Shown one piece after another: positions 1-11,684 of a stretch of 64,000 nucleotides of DNA. Within the stretch, counting starts at the first letter, position 1. Each line of letters begins with the position of its first letter. The DNA comes from Grammothele lineata (lineage: Eukaryota > Basidiomycota > Agaricomycetes > Polyporales > Polyporaceae): NCBI GenBank assembly GCA_002150815.3, contig NDFF03000011.1:372001-436000 (forward strand), written 5' to 3'. Both the position numbers and the translations under genes were made by a program. The notes under the pieces were generated by a model. It was given only the letters and a program-made list of their open reading frames with translations. It did not search any database and was not told the origin of the DNA.

Positions 1-194
1 CAGTGAAAGAAGTAGGCGAGAAGCTGCGGCGCGCGCTGCGTGGGTGTGTGGAGAGTGTGGAGGTGGGCGGGCAGGAACTCTGGGAGCGTTATGCGTGGCG
101 GCGAATGGTCCCGTTCGGGTGCACGGCGCCGGAGGAAACGCATTCACTCTGGCCCCCGTGGGCTGAGAACCTCGCGGGGAATTCGTATGGTTGA
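1..194 (+). CDS. 3' end of an unidentified gene, cut by the window edge
   Basis: An open frame enters from the left edge and stops with TGA at 192-194. The roughly 63 residues are rich in Glu, Arg and Trp, and third codon positions are strongly G/C-biased like the confirmed exons here, which is the main reason for calling it coding. No family is recognised and no domain can be seen. It would run tail-to-tail with VTS1, whose stop lies about 620 bases further on. It could also be chance open frame in GC-rich DNA. Confidence 0.35.
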   Translation, partial: VKEVGEKLRRALRGCVESVEVGGQELWERYAWRRMVPFGCTAPEETHSLWPPWAENLAGNSYG

Positions 195-818
195 GTGCCA
201 ACGGACACGGCCTTGCGTAGTATGTCCATGTGTTTCACAAGCGGAGCACGGGCTGTCACGGCCAGCATTGGCTCTCTCGATCATGCCAGGGTGCTGTTTT
301 ACGACGAGCTGCGTGTAGATCCGGGCGTTCACGGTATCGTCAACTTGTTGTCTTCTGCCTTGAGAAACTTCAATGGCACTGCCCTTGTCACACCAACATC
401 GAAAGAGATTTCAGGAGGAAATAAATAGCAGGTGTGAGACTAATTACAGGCGTGTGAGATGGAGGGGAGACCATTACAGCTAGGCATACACTCAATCCGG
501 GAGAACGGCAACTCATTTAAGACCCCCGCCAATCCGCTGCTAGGAGTGGGAGTGAAACGGGCGGGTGTGGTATACGCGTATAAGTGGGGGACGATGAGGG
601 ATACCCTAGCCAGGAGTAAGAGAGCCAATCGTTTGGAGAGAACGAGAATCAAAATCCAGAAGAAACATTTGTGGGCCCCTAGGGCCGCGTGTTGTCGTGC
701 GCGCGCTGACACGTCGGTCTCGGCTGCGAATGTAGAAAGCAGAGCGCGAAAGACGGCGAAAACAGCGATAGCGGCAGCACGACTATTTGGTGGGTCGTAT
801 GGTCGTCCGGTGGGGAAT
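195..818. other. Intergenic, between two convergent 3' ends
   Basis: No convincing coding frame was found. It probably holds the 3' untranslated regions of the left-edge gene and of VTS1. Confidence 0.4.
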
Positions 819-3287
819 TTAAGGAGTGTCCGGACCCTCGATGCCCATCTTCTTGCGCACGACCTCGAACGTCTTGAGCATCTTCCTCCGCGCCCCCAGG
901 GCCGCGACGCCCTTCGCCTCAAGCTGGGCCTCGTCCATGACGACCATGTCGCGCCAGTTCATGCCCTCAAAGTTGGGCGTGTACTTGTGCAGGCGCAGGC
1001 TCCGCAGCCAGCCCGGCACGTCGTCGAGCAGCTTCGGGTCGACGTCCTCATCGTCCTTCTTCTCCCGCTGCCCGGGCGACTTCGTGTTCCCGCCCCGGTT
1101 GCCCATCCCGCGGTTGCCCCGCATGTTGGCCTGCTGGCCCATCCCCATCCCGAAGGGACTCAGTCCGGCCTGCCCGAGCTGGCCGAGCTGGCCCGCCGCC
1201 GCCATCTGCATCGCGAGCATCTGCTCAGGAGAAAGACCCATCGCCGCGAGGTTTGACACGTTGAACATGCTGTTGAAGGGGCTGACAGGCGCCATGCCCG
1301 CTGCGGCGAGCGCGGCCATGTTGAACCCGCCAGTACCCGGGAGGCCAGCGAGGGCCGGGTTGACCCCACCCATACCCATGCCAAAGCCGTTCATGCCGAG
1401 GCCGTTCATGCTGCCGTCATCGCTGTAACGGCCGGACGTGTTCGAGAGGGCGGGGCTGCGCGCGCCGCCCCAGCCGGCCTGGCCGCCGAATGCGTTGAGG
1501 TTGCCGTTGCGCATGCCGCCCGAGACGTTGCGCTGGCCGCCGCCGTTCTGGTGCTGGTGGCCCTCGTTGTCGTCGTTGCTCGGGGCGCTCTTCGAGAGGC
1601 GGTTGAACTTCTTCGGCGGGTCAGAGATAAGGGGGACGGCAGCGCCGCCACCAGCGTTCCAGTCGTTGAGCTTCTGAGCGGCGGCATCGAGGCTCTGGCC
1701 AGGGTTGCGCGTGTCCTTGAAGATCGGGATAAGCGGCGTGTTGACCATGCTCGCCCAGCTACCGCCAGGCATGGGGGACAGCTGGTCGGCAGTATCTTCG
1801 CCACGGGGCGACTTGAGAGCGTTCGCCAGACCAGAAAAGTCGGTGCTCTTAGGGCGCGAGGCAGGAGCAGGAGAGATAGTGATCTCCTGAGCGGCGCCGG
1901 GCGAGGAGGAACGCTCGTCAACCTGACCGAGCTGGCTAGAGCCAGTTCCCCAAGTGTTGCGGTCGTTGATAACTTGGGAGGACAGCGCGGGGGCAGAGAT
2001 ACGGTGAGCGGCGTTGGCCTTCAGCTTGGCGCGCTGTTGAGCGAGCGTCGCGGCAGGGTCGCTTCCGCTGGCGTTGTTGGCAGACTCGGGAGAAAGGAAA
2101 GAGCTGCCGATGGCACTGCCAGAGAAGTTGCGTGCCGTAGGCGAGGCAGGCAGGTTGGACTTCAAGCCCGGAGACTTCAAGCTCATGCTCGCAAGCTTGG
2201 CCTCCATCTGACTCTGCATAGATCCTGTGGTACCGATTAGTAAAGAGTATCTGATACGTTGGGCGATTGACGTACCTCCGACGGCAGGGGAGAGCAGAGC
2301 AGTCATGGGGTCCGACCTGGCCATCTGCTGAAGGACCGTGATGAAGAAGCGAATCTGAACCTGCGTAGAATGTTGCAAAAGGCTGTAAAGAGCGGCTGTG
2401 CGCTCGGCTTCGGAAAGAACCTTGAACCCTGTTGAACAAGCGTCAGTACGGCACACACCAGTAGAACAAGAGCGGTGAAGACAGGAAGTCATGCCGATCG
2501 CGACCACAAACAGGGCATGCGAACTACGCAAGCGCTTAGACCGGACTACAACGCCGATTCCCGGGCTGTAGGGACTGCAGCCTGAATCGACTGCGATGGA
2601 CCCATCTACACCACCCAAGTAGTGCGCGCATGATGTCACTGCGGTGGATCACCATCTGCGTGCGCCGTGCAGTATCCGCAGTCCACCATTCGCACGAGAA
2701 GGCTGAAACTCGGAGAGACCGAGCCAACGCCGGGTCATATGCAACGCCGGTCTGAGCGGATCTTCTTCACAAACGCGAAAGAGAACGCAACTCGGAGCCG
2801 GAGACAAGAGGCTAGAGCACGGGCAGAAAATTGACTCACATTGCTCGATGGCACTTAGTTCCTCCTTGAAATTGACGTCAAGAGAGGCAGCAGCCATTTC
2901 TTCCTGTGCGGCAGTGAGATAGGAAACGGAACCGGGTTGACGGATCACTCACCAGCGTCACCTCGTAGTTCTGGAAAGTCTCGAACCACTGGTCAATAGC
3001 CTCGGCTGGGGGAAGTGGCCACTTGAGCACCACGCAACATCGCATCGGAGAGAAAAGACACACTTACCCTCCGGGGTCTGGAACATGCCCGCACCCCCCA
3101 AAAGCTCGCTGGTGGGACGCGCGCCGTTGGGGCGGGGAGACGATGGAGGGAGGGCACCTGGGCCACCCTGGGAACCGACAGGGCGGGCGGAAGTAGGGCC
3201 CATGGAGGCTCGGAAGTTGGGAGACCGACCACCAGCGCTGCCCGGGGAGGGGGAGACACTGGGGCTGGGCGGCGCGAGACTGGACAT
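819..3287 (-). CDS. VTS1: VTS1-type SAM-domain RNA-binding protein
   Basis: Sequence-specific RNA-binding protein of the Vts1/Smaug family, which in yeast recruits deadenylation machinery to hairpin-bearing mRNAs. About 670 residues in five exons. The N-terminal part has the family's conserved helical segment (IDQWFETFQNYE, then EEMAAASLDVNFKEEL, then WFKVLSEAERTAALYSLLQ). A long Ser/Pro/Asn/Gly-rich middle follows. The C-terminus is a SAM domain (WLRSLRLHKYTPNF ... LEAKGVAALGARRKMLKTF) ending a few residues before the stop. All exon phases join cleanly. The start at 3287 (MSSLAPPSP) was preferred; an upstream in-frame extension to 3377 is open but looks like leader. The third intron (2429-2839, 411 nt) is far longer than the others. 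Confidence 0.93.
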
Positions 3288-4021
3288 ATTGATGTTTTCG
3301 AAAGGTCTCAAGGACTGCAAGTCGACGTCGAGTCGGGGCTGGCTAGAATCAAGCAACACGGTCCGGGGGGCGTGCAACGATGTCTAGACAAGACCAGCGG
3401 AGCCTGCCGGTCTAGGGAAAGACGAAGTCGGAGGGGTACGGACTGCTCGCGACGGCGACGGCGACGACGAAGAGTCAGGGAGAACGTCGAGGACGATGAG
3501 GACGAATGGGAAAGGAGCGGCGGGCCTTGTTCGAGACGCCGCCTTATGCTGGCACCAGCCAAACACGCGCAAACACCCCGTGGCCCTCAGAGCGGCGCGT
3601 CTCCGGGACCTGAAGCTGATGCCCCCATCATCCATCTGTTGTTCATCGAGACTGCCTCCTCCGCTCGGAACACAGCCCTGACCGTCTCTTCTCCATAACG
3701 CGCCCTCCGGCCTGTTTGCGTCCTTACTCTCGTGGGCTCGCCCGGCCGCTTTCTTGCGATGCTCCAGGCAAGCCGGCCAGTGCGTTCTATTGTTGGCACG
3801 GTGCAATATTAGCTGGCAAGCTGGCGTTGCATTCCATTACAACCGTGACCGACGTTCTGGAAGCCGTCCAGTTTCCCATCCCAAACGCAAACGCGTGCGA
3901 GGACAGTTTATCAAAGGAACCTGCCGCTTCGGGCGCACGCTGTTTCCAATAATACCCAGCCTAGACGCGCCGCGCCTTTTCAATAGTGCACCGCGCGAGT
4001 ACTCGTACATCTTTCATCCTC
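3288..4021. promoter_or_regulatory. Intergenic: VTS1 upstream region and CE8 3' region
   Basis: About 730 bases with no credible gene. It should contain the VTS1 promoter, read on the minus strand, and the 3' flank of the pectin methylesterase gene. No specific element was recognised. Confidence 0.4.
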
Positions 4022-5622
4022 TCAGTGTACGTAGCCAAAGTCGATCCACTGAGGTCTCTCGAGGAAGACCTTGTCGACCGTGAAATTCCTGGCCTCCTCC
4101 GCCGTCAAGAGGTGCTCCAAAGGTATGCGCGCCGAAGTATTGCCACCGGGACCTGTGGCACTGTCAGGGTGATAAACGCCACTCCGGACATAAGGGGCGT
4201 ACCGCTCGAGTCGAATTCGGCGTAGAATGTCGTGTTCATGATCACTGGCCTACGCATTTTGTGAGCATAATGTCCGCCATGGCAGGACCAACGGCCGACC
4301 TTGCGCTGTCAAACGGCGTCCAACCGACGGGCTCAATGCTGTCGTCCATAAACGTCCGGAGATAAACCGTCGTGGCTAGATCGTTCCAGGGTCTTCCCAG
4401 GAAACACTTGCCGTCGGTGACGGTAGTGGCATTCGCGTCCGGCGACTACCACGTGAGCGTGAGGTCAGTCGTCTGCTGATGGGACAAGTCACGCACCCGA
4501 ATGATCTTGGAGTTAGATATATATGCGCCGTAGCGATTTCCGGGTGCATCTGTCAGATTTGTACCTTTCCAGGCGGCAATGCCGCCGCCGCACGCCCGGT
4601 TTGCCAGTGTCACGTTCTCAAACCAGCTGAAAAAAATACGGGAGAAAGCAGGCAGTCAGGCGTGCATGCAGCTTACGCGGTGCCAAAGCCAAAGAGGTCT
4701 ATCGACGTACGTGAGCGAGCGCGACCCATTTACGCAGATGGGGACTCACAGTCGGTCTGGCCAAAGATGATGCTGTCGACGACGTACGTGCTACCATTAC
4801 GACCGGTATACCACGTGTCTTGAAAGCTCGAGAACGTGCACCCGTAGAAGGATGCGTTTGCATACGAGATATCCGTCACCAACGCCTGCGAGATGGAGAA
4901 GTTCGCCTGTGGCATATCAGAGGAGCCCGCCCGAGAAATAAACTAACGTCTTTGGTGGTAACGCCTAGGCTCACCGCTCTATTCTCAAAGTCGATGTTGT
5001 ACGCTTTGAAGTCCACGTTGCCGAACAAGGGCTGCAGGGGAGCCCCCGTCGGTCCCGCGCCGATCAGGGATGCGTTGAACGACGGTGCTACAAGCAGGAC
5101 GGCGGACTGGGCGTCGTCTATTCCGTTCTCGACGAAGGTGTTGTTCCAGATGTGAACAAGGTTGCGAGTGGATGCGTTGCCCGCTGGATCGAAAGCAGTC
5201 TCCGGATCCAATTCTCCCTGCTAACGAATGAGAAACCAGGCAATGCAGAAGACTCGATGCGTACTAGGAGGGTGACGGGGCCGCTACGGGTAACGTTCAC
5301 GGTCTCATGATACTGCCCAGCCCCGATGAGGATGGTCGCTGCGCCGCGATCGGGACTGAAAAAAAAATAGGGTCAGTGCATCAGCGCAAAAACATCAGGT
5401 ACATCAGACTTACAGAGAGAGGATCGCGTCTTGTACGCTGGTGAAATCCGCATTGGCGTCGTCTTGTGAAACGAAAAGGGTGCCAGGGGCACAACCGGTA
5501 AGTGGAGACACGCCTGGCGACTTTTTGAGCTGGCAGGCTATGTGGGTCGGAGACAAGGCCCACACGCCATGCCCCAGAAGTACTGCATAGAGTGCTTGCA
5601 ACCACGGATACACGGTGTGCAT
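4022..5622 (-). CDS. Secreted pectin methylesterase (CE8)
   Basis: Hydrolyses methyl esters of homogalacturonan outside the cell. It starts with a signal peptide (hydrophobic run LQALYAVLLGHGVWA). Later exons carry the parallel beta-helix: PDRGAATILIGAGQYHETV, then NLVHIWNNTFVENGIDDAQS and PLFGNVDFKAYNIDF. Catalytic landmarks are present: GCTFSSFQDTWYT (acid/base Asp), VVDSIIFG (nucleophile Asp) and FLGRPWND (the conserved Arg). The reading frame is continuous only if a 22-nt exon at 4677-4698, encoding about YLFGFGTA, is spliced in before WFENVTLANR. The C-terminal exon (SARIPLEHLLTAEEARNF ... PQWIDFGYVH) follows a 50-nt intron after FYAEFDSSG. All expected motifs are intact, so it is probably active. 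Confidence 0.9.
4677..4698 (-). other. 22-nt microexon of the CE8 gene
   Basis: It is flanked by a TAG acceptor (ctatcg side) and a GTAAGC donor. Including it restores the frame between FGQTD and WFENV and adds LFGFGTA, which fits the family's segment after the catalytic Asp. Skipping it shifts the frame. Confidence 0.75.
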
Positions 5623-6395
5623 GGCGACAGCGCGGACGTGCTCCTCATGTGGCCTGGCCCGACGAGGGCTTCATATACCAGTTGGGCGGGCCGTCGGGAA
5701 CGTCAGAAGACGTGCACTCTAGACGTGAGGGGCGGGTGACCCGTGCACGCCATGCACCACACACCTCTTCCAGCGACGAGGCTCGTGAATCCATAGCATC
5801 GCTAGCTGTGCCAACATTAGGTCGGGGTTCACATGACTGGCGGTCCGTTGGTGCACCGCGAGGTTGTTGGAACAGAAGGCTTCGCATACATGATGTGAGG
5901 AAATGGCAGACTCTTGTTACCACCGTCACACAATCGTGAGCGAGAGTCGAGGGGAGCTGACCAGGGATGTATTGAGAGGAGCCCTTGAAGTTGGATTGAG
6001 TGCGCAATCCAATGGTATTGAAAGCGATAGTTCGCCCGGCGAAGGGGAAACTGTCTTGAACAACCGAGCTGTCATTTATTCGGCAGAAATAGATGGTTTG
6101 GATTGACTTGGGTCGTCCGCAGCTGGGGTGACGGAATATGAATGTGCGTTATAACCCAACAGGTGGTAGAGGCAAGCCAGATATGCACCGGCGGAGACGC
6201 CTGCAGGTGCTTTCGGCGCCTCGCCGGCTCCGGACCGCGCCGCGGCCGTCGTGCGCCTCGGGAGTCGGAGCCTGTGTCGTCGGCGCGGCGGCGGGGGGCG
6301 CAGCGTTTCCCGGCGTCTCCACCAACCGCATGGTTCTCGCCTTTACTACCACCACCTCCCTCCACCTTTGATTCTCTCCCGTTACAGTACGCGTA
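5623..6395. promoter_or_regulatory. Shared upstream region of the CE8 gene and the syntaxin gene
   Basis: About 770 bases between divergent starts. No coding frame with codon bias was found. It holds both promoters; no specific motif was recognised. Confidence 0.5.
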
Positions 6396-7521
6396 ATGAG
6401 CTTCCAAGACATAGAAACTGGGCTTGCACAACGCCCTCTGTCGCCGAACAATGGCGCGCCCCAGTCCCCGGAGGAGATGGCGTTCACGACCCTCCAATCG
6501 TCGCTATCCCTCCAAGTGTTCAAGATCAACTCGAACGTACAGGGTATGCTGAAGCTTGTAGATCAACTCGGCACTGCGAGGGACTCTGCTACTCTACGCA
6601 AGTCGCTGTGAGTATCGTGCTTGATTCATGTCCCTCCATCATTCTGACCTGCGGCCTAGCCATGACCTCACGGAGTCGACGCGTGCGATGGCGAAGCGTG
6701 GATCGGACGACTTGAAGAAGCTTGCGGCAATGCAGGCCACTCTGGTGCGTGCATATACCCGGACGCCCAAGCCAGAGGCTAAGTACGATATCTGTCCGAG
6801 CAGCCTCACCAGAAGACGTCATTGCAGAAGACTTCCCATGACTTCCAGCTCTCCCTCGTTGCTTTTCAACGCGCACAACAAGTCAGCGCAGAAAGGCAAC
6901 GCACTGTTGTCGAGGGTGTGAAGCATGCGGTTGAGGAGGACGAGGCCGCCGCGTGAGTCCAACCAATCGCCACATTGCGGGAACGTTGTTGCGGGCACTG
7001 ACCTACTACGACGTTTGGTAGACTCGAGCAGGCCCGCGCATCGAGCCCGACACCGTCACAGCGCCAAGCACAGATTCTCCAGAACCAACTGTCCCCACAG
7101 GAGCTTGCGTTCCAGGAGAGCATGATCCAGGAGCGCGAGGCGGAGATTCGGGAGATCGAGAGTGGCATTCACGAACTGCACGAGATCTTCCGCGACCTCG
7201 GTACGTTGGTGCAGGAGCAGGGTGGCATGCTTGGTATGTTTCAGTGCGCTTTTCATCAGCATTATTGCTTATAGATACTGTAACAGACAACATCGAATCA
7301 AATATCTCCTCCATTGCTGTCGACACCGCCGGTGCTGCCGAAGAGCTCACCACGGCACACGAATACCAACGGCGTGCTGGCCGGCGAGCGCTGTGTCTCA
7401 TGCTCGTCTTGGTTGTCGTCATCTGCGTGGTCCTCTTGGCAGTGCGTATTCTCCTCATTGTCGCCCGTTGTGGTTTCGGAATACCAATACTCTGTTGAAA
7501 CCCCTCCAGGTCCTCTCATGA
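6396..7521 (+). CDS. PEP12: Endosomal/vacuolar syntaxin (Qa-SNARE, Pep12/syntaxin-7 type)
   Basis: t-SNARE of the endosome-vacuole route. Six exons. The N-terminal Habc region contains FKINSNVQGMLKLVDQLG and the linker motif HQKTSLQKTSHDFQ, typical of syntaxin 7/Pep12. The SNARE helix runs from about IREIESGIHELHEIFRDLG to the tail, with the ionic zero-layer glutamine in LVQEQGGMLDNIESN. It ends in a C-terminal membrane anchor (LCLMLVLVVVICVVLLAVLS) with almost no lumenal residues. Frame is continuous through introns with standard borders; the last exon encodes only a few residues. Assignment to Pep12 rather than another Qa-SNARE is by overall resemblance. Confidence 0.9.
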
Positions 7522-7982
7522 TGCTGATACCCAGTGTTTAACGACGCGAGACGAGCGGTCGGGTGTAGTTGTTTGGACGGTGGATCTGTATTAAAGTGGC
7601 ACTGGACGCTCTATGCTAGATTCCCATTAGTTTCTCATCTTATGACCACGATTGTTTATACACTCTTTATGCCTTTCCTCATGGTTGTCGCATTTTCCGC
7701 TGGATTACGCTGTACGTCTCCGGGTATCGCATTGTGGAACTGGACAGCCAGCACTTCGCAAATATCATCTAGACTAATCCTGGACTCCCGGGTGGCTGTT
7801 ACGTGACACAAAAGTCTCCACCCTCGCACGCCGTTTTATGAGTGCTTAGTGGTTGGTGAACGACCGTCTTCATTTGGGGATACGTCCGTGAAACGGTACT
7901 CCCCAGAGATGGAGGACAGCTCCAGACAGGAACCATGCATGACGTGACATTGTCTACTATAGCGGTACAAGCCCGTCAAGGC
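7522..7982. other. Intergenic between convergent syntaxin and ETFB 3' ends
   Basis: About 460 bases. Nothing beyond likely 3' untranslated sequence. Confidence 0.4.
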
Positions 7983-9131
7983 TTATGCCTTGGTGGCGGT
8001 TATGCCAGCTTCTTTGAGCTTCGCGACGAGCTCGTCTACGGTCTCCACCTACGCAATTTGTATGAGGGTGCAAATTTCCAACCATGAGGTAGAGGTTCCA
8101 CGCACCTTTCCTCCACCAACACGTTTTGGAGGCTCGGCCACCTTGATTGTCTCCAGTAGAGGGGTGAGGTCAACTCCGAGGTCCGCAGGCGTGAGCTTCT
8201 CAATAGGTTTCTTCTTCGCCTTCATTATATTAGGTAATGACGCATAACGTGGCTCTGGGGAGCAGTATAAGGCGGTTTGTCCAGTGTTTGACATGTCATA
8301 TTCACTCACCATTCAGTCTGAAAGTCCAAACCTCAGAACGTGTGCAAGCAGTAGAAAGGATAAGTACTCACCGCAAGTCCGTCGTTACCACCAACGGCAA
8401 CTGGCACTGCAGCTCCTCCAACCCACCGTCGATCTCCCTCGTCACCTGCGCAACCTTCGCCTTCGGGTCTACGACAACCTTGCTCGCGAAAGTCGCCTGC
8501 GCCCAGTCCATGAGACCCGCGAGCATCTGGCCTGTCTGCCCCGCGTCGTCGTCGATAGCCTGCTTGCCCATGATGACGAGGTCGACGCCGCCCTTGTCCT
8601 TCTCGCGCTCGATGACCGCGCGCAACGCCTTCGCGACCCCGAGCGGCTCGGGCGCGGGCGCAGCGTCGGGCACTTCGATGTGCACGGCGGCGTCGGCACC
8701 CATGGCGAGTGCGGTGCGCAGCGTCTCGGCGGCCTTGGGGGGCCCGATGGTCACGACTTTGATGGACTTGACATCGTCCTTGAGCTTTTCGCGTAACCGG
8801 ACGGCTTCCTCGACGGCTGGTCCGGGAGAGTCAGGGCGTGTGCTTGTACTTTAGAGTGGAAGGAGGGATGGGCGCACCAATCTCGTCAAAGGGGTTCTTC
8901 AGAGAGCGAACTGCTGAGTATATACGCGTTGCGGGCGGGAATGCGAACGTACCATCGAGTGCTTGACGTTGAGGTCGACCCCCTTCTGGTCGGGGTTCAC
9001 CCGGATCTTGACGGCATAGTCGACTGTCCTGCAGAGACCGTTGAGTGAACGCGACGCGTAAAGTCCTTAGAAGACACGGACCGCTTGACGGGGACGAGGA
9101 TATTGAGGAGACGTACTGCTGACGGTCGCAT
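7983..9131 (-). CDS. ETFB: Electron transfer flavoprotein beta subunit
   Basis: Mitochondrial matrix subunit that, with ETF alpha, takes electrons from acyl-CoA dehydrogenases to ETF-ubiquinone oxidoreductase. The N-terminus is [17 protein letters not shown], joined across a ~53-nt intron to [17 protein letters not shown], then NPFDEI and [11 protein letters not shown]. The nucleotide-binding core shows [19 protein letters not shown] and [20 protein letters not shown]. The family's recognition loop that docks dehydrogenases is present ([17 protein letters not shown]). It ends [16 protein letters not shown]. Five or six short introns. It lies about 210 bases downstream of the CoA-transferase stop on the same strand. 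Confidence 0.95.
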
Positions 9132-9344
9132 GGTGGGAGGGAAGAACGAGACGGACGTGTCAGCCGGAGCCTCCGAGTGAACGAGACGGAATCACAGGGC
9201 AATTTCCTCTGCTCAGAGTGCGGGGTTGGCGGGCGTCTTTCTTTGACCATGACGCGCTCCTATAAAAAGGGAACTCATAGTACGCATTTGACATTTGGCA
9301 TAGTACACAGTACACAGTAAAAATACAATAGAGACTTAGAGAGG

Positions 9345-11165
9345 CTACTCTCGCTCCAGCCACTCTGGTGAGTGCGCATCCAGCCTCATGGGTGCCTCGC
9401 CCTCGCGGACTGGGGTGGCTGAGAGGACGGCAGAATGCTTCACCGCTTGCAAGATTCGCCGGGGGGTACCCTGCGGATGACGAGCAGTCATCGTTTCCGG
9501 TATTCTGGTGAGAACACTGGCAACTTCCGGATCGGCCATAGAACGAGGAGGAAGAGGTTTCCCTTCTCCGAACGCTATGGCGGGATCAAGGCGTCCTAGG
9601 GATCGGATCCACTGGGCGACGGCAGCTAGAGACACTCTGACTTCCCAAGACCCGCCCTCCTGAGATAGCGGGGTGTAACTGTGAGTCGTGAGGTCTTCTC
9701 TCAAACACGGCTTTTACTGACTGTAATCGTTTTATAGAGTGCCGCCTGAATGCCGAAGGCGAGCATGTGGCCTGCAGCGTGATCTAACACTGGCATAGGT
9801 AGAGGCCTCGCAGGCTCTGCAGAAGTGCCACGGAAGGCCGCAAATGCTTCGGCCTCCGCAACATTGAAGCCGGTGGCTGTTTGGACGAGGGAGTCAAACT
9901 GGAACCGGTAAGCCACAGAGCGATCATGTTCGGCGAGTGCAAGAACATACCCCGCGACGTTCTTTCCAAGGCCCATTCCAACCATACGCGTTCAGACTCG
10001 CGTAGACTATGCCAGGCCGCATTTTCGCCACATCCGCGACGCCAAAACCTTTGCTCTCTAGACCTCCGGGGCGATAGGCTTGAAGGAAGACGTCCGTCCC
10101 TTCAACCAGCGTCGAGAAAATTTGGCGGTCTGAGCTATCATCAAGGTCTAGCTGGGTGGTACGTTTGCCGCGGGAAGTATCAACGTCCAGAAGTGGTAGC
10201 GCTGGAAGCGTCGGCGAAGTGATCCAGAGAACGTCTGCGCCATGTGCTAGGATGCAATATGAGAATCCCATTGAATATAAAGTAACATGAACACTGTATT
10301 TACCAGCAAGAGTACGTCCGCAAACAGGGCCCGCGAGGACCCGAGTCAGATCCAGAACGCGTATGCCTTCCAGAGGTCGTCTTGGGCTTCCTCTCACGTC
10401 TCTTCTTGGCGCATCTCCGACCTTTGTGATCGTTACTGGAGGGGTGTCAGCAAGAGCTTGTGCCTGAGGGTGTGCGTCCCATTGGGCGAAGGAACGGAGA
10501 GCTGTGGCGACCATTTTCCGAGAGGAAGCCTCAGTCTCAAAGTCGACAGAACTCCACTGCTGAAGTGAATCGGCCACAGCCTCTCGCGTAGCCTCGCACT
10601 GAAGGATGTCCAATATCCCCTGTCTGTGGCTGAAGATGGGGTCATGACGAGACTCATGTTCAAACGTAGCTGCACTCACTGCGGGAAATTAGTATGTATA
10701 CGCACGAAGCCGTCCTTAGTCCTATATAGGCCGGCGAGCTCCTCGAAGAGTGCGTTGTCGTTGGTCGAGGCTCCTTCTAGACCGTAATACGCTTCACTCT
10801 CTGTCGCACACGGTGAACGAGATTCTCAAGAATTGAAGAAATGTCCCTGAAACACGTACTGAACTCAATCGCTGCATGTCTTGGGTCTACGCTCACGGTC
10901 TGTTCCACACCGGTGCGCAAACAGTGGAAATGAGCGGCGGCTAGTGCAGAGAGCCCGACGGTTGTCTGTACGTGACATCAGTCAATCAGTCGCAATGTGC
11001 ATCCATTCAAGGGCCAACGGTGCATACCTGGGCAGCAGTGCCGATTTTGAAGGACGAGTCGACGATCGGGTCTGGATGTTGGCCGAGCTGTAGACTCAAT
11101 AGCGCATCGATGGGGAGTCCTAGGGATACCCAGAGACTCTCTGCGCTACGCCGTACTGCGTTCAT
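9345..11165 (-). CDS. Class III CoA-transferase (CaiB/BaiF family)
   Basis: Family III CoA-transferases move CoA between acyl groups through an aspartyl-CoA intermediate; alpha-methylacyl-CoA racemase is a relative. About 540 residues, longer than bacterial members. The N-terminal exons (SLWVSLGLPIDALLSLQL, TVGLSALAAAHFHCLRTGVEQ, YYGLEGASTNDNALFEELAGLY) read like part of a second, incomplete CaiB-like fold. The main domain begins PLEGIRVLDLTRVLAGPVCG and continues with HGADVLWITSP, FLQAYRPGGLESKGFG and GIVYASLNAYGWNGPW. The C-terminal exon ends DAHSPEWLERE. The start at 11165 is the first ATG that opens this frame. Substrate unknown. It sits next to ETFB and is divergent from mitochondrial peptidase MAS1, which hints at mitochondrial or peroxisomal acyl-CoA metabolism (inference). 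Confidence 0.88.
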
Positions 11166-11684
11166 GCTCGCAAGCCGGGTCGATGACTGGATGTCGACGC
11201 TGTACGACCCATTATTGCAAAGGGTCTATATAGGGCGCATGTTTGCGTCATCCGGCTTTCCCGGAAGCCGAACGGACCTAGTCAAAAGGCATCTTGTGCG
11301 CTGGGTGCAGTTTGCGGCTCCCCGTGCGAGTGGCATGACCGGGTAGTCTGATGGCTTCGGCCGGGGTTTTCTCAAGCTAACTCGCAGCTGCCCGAGTGTT
11401 GACGTAGATGAGTGGTCGGGACGTTTCCCAACGCAAGCTCATGATAGCACGTTCTGTGTGCGACCTGAGGAAGCCGATGCGTTCAAGCCCGGACTCGGCG
11501 TCACGAGGAAGGCGCTCCGCGTGCCAATCAGTTTCGGGAGATTACGCAGTGGTTCAAACTCCGAAGGGTAGCCCCACTGCTGGGGTTGGATCGGAGTGAT
11601 GGGATATTGAATGTCCGTTTCTTCGCCGTATTCGCCCGGTGAGTGTTTACGGCGACGACGCACACTTCATTCTCCACGACCTCG
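11166..11684. promoter_or_regulatory. Divergent promoter region, CoA-transferase and MPP beta
   Basis: About 520 bases between two start codons pointing away from each other. No gene is visible; it must carry both promoters. Confidence 0.5.

Noticed and set aside
1551..2240. 229-codon plus-strand open frame
   Set aside because: Antisense to the Ser/Asn/Gly-rich middle of VTS1; no family resemblance.
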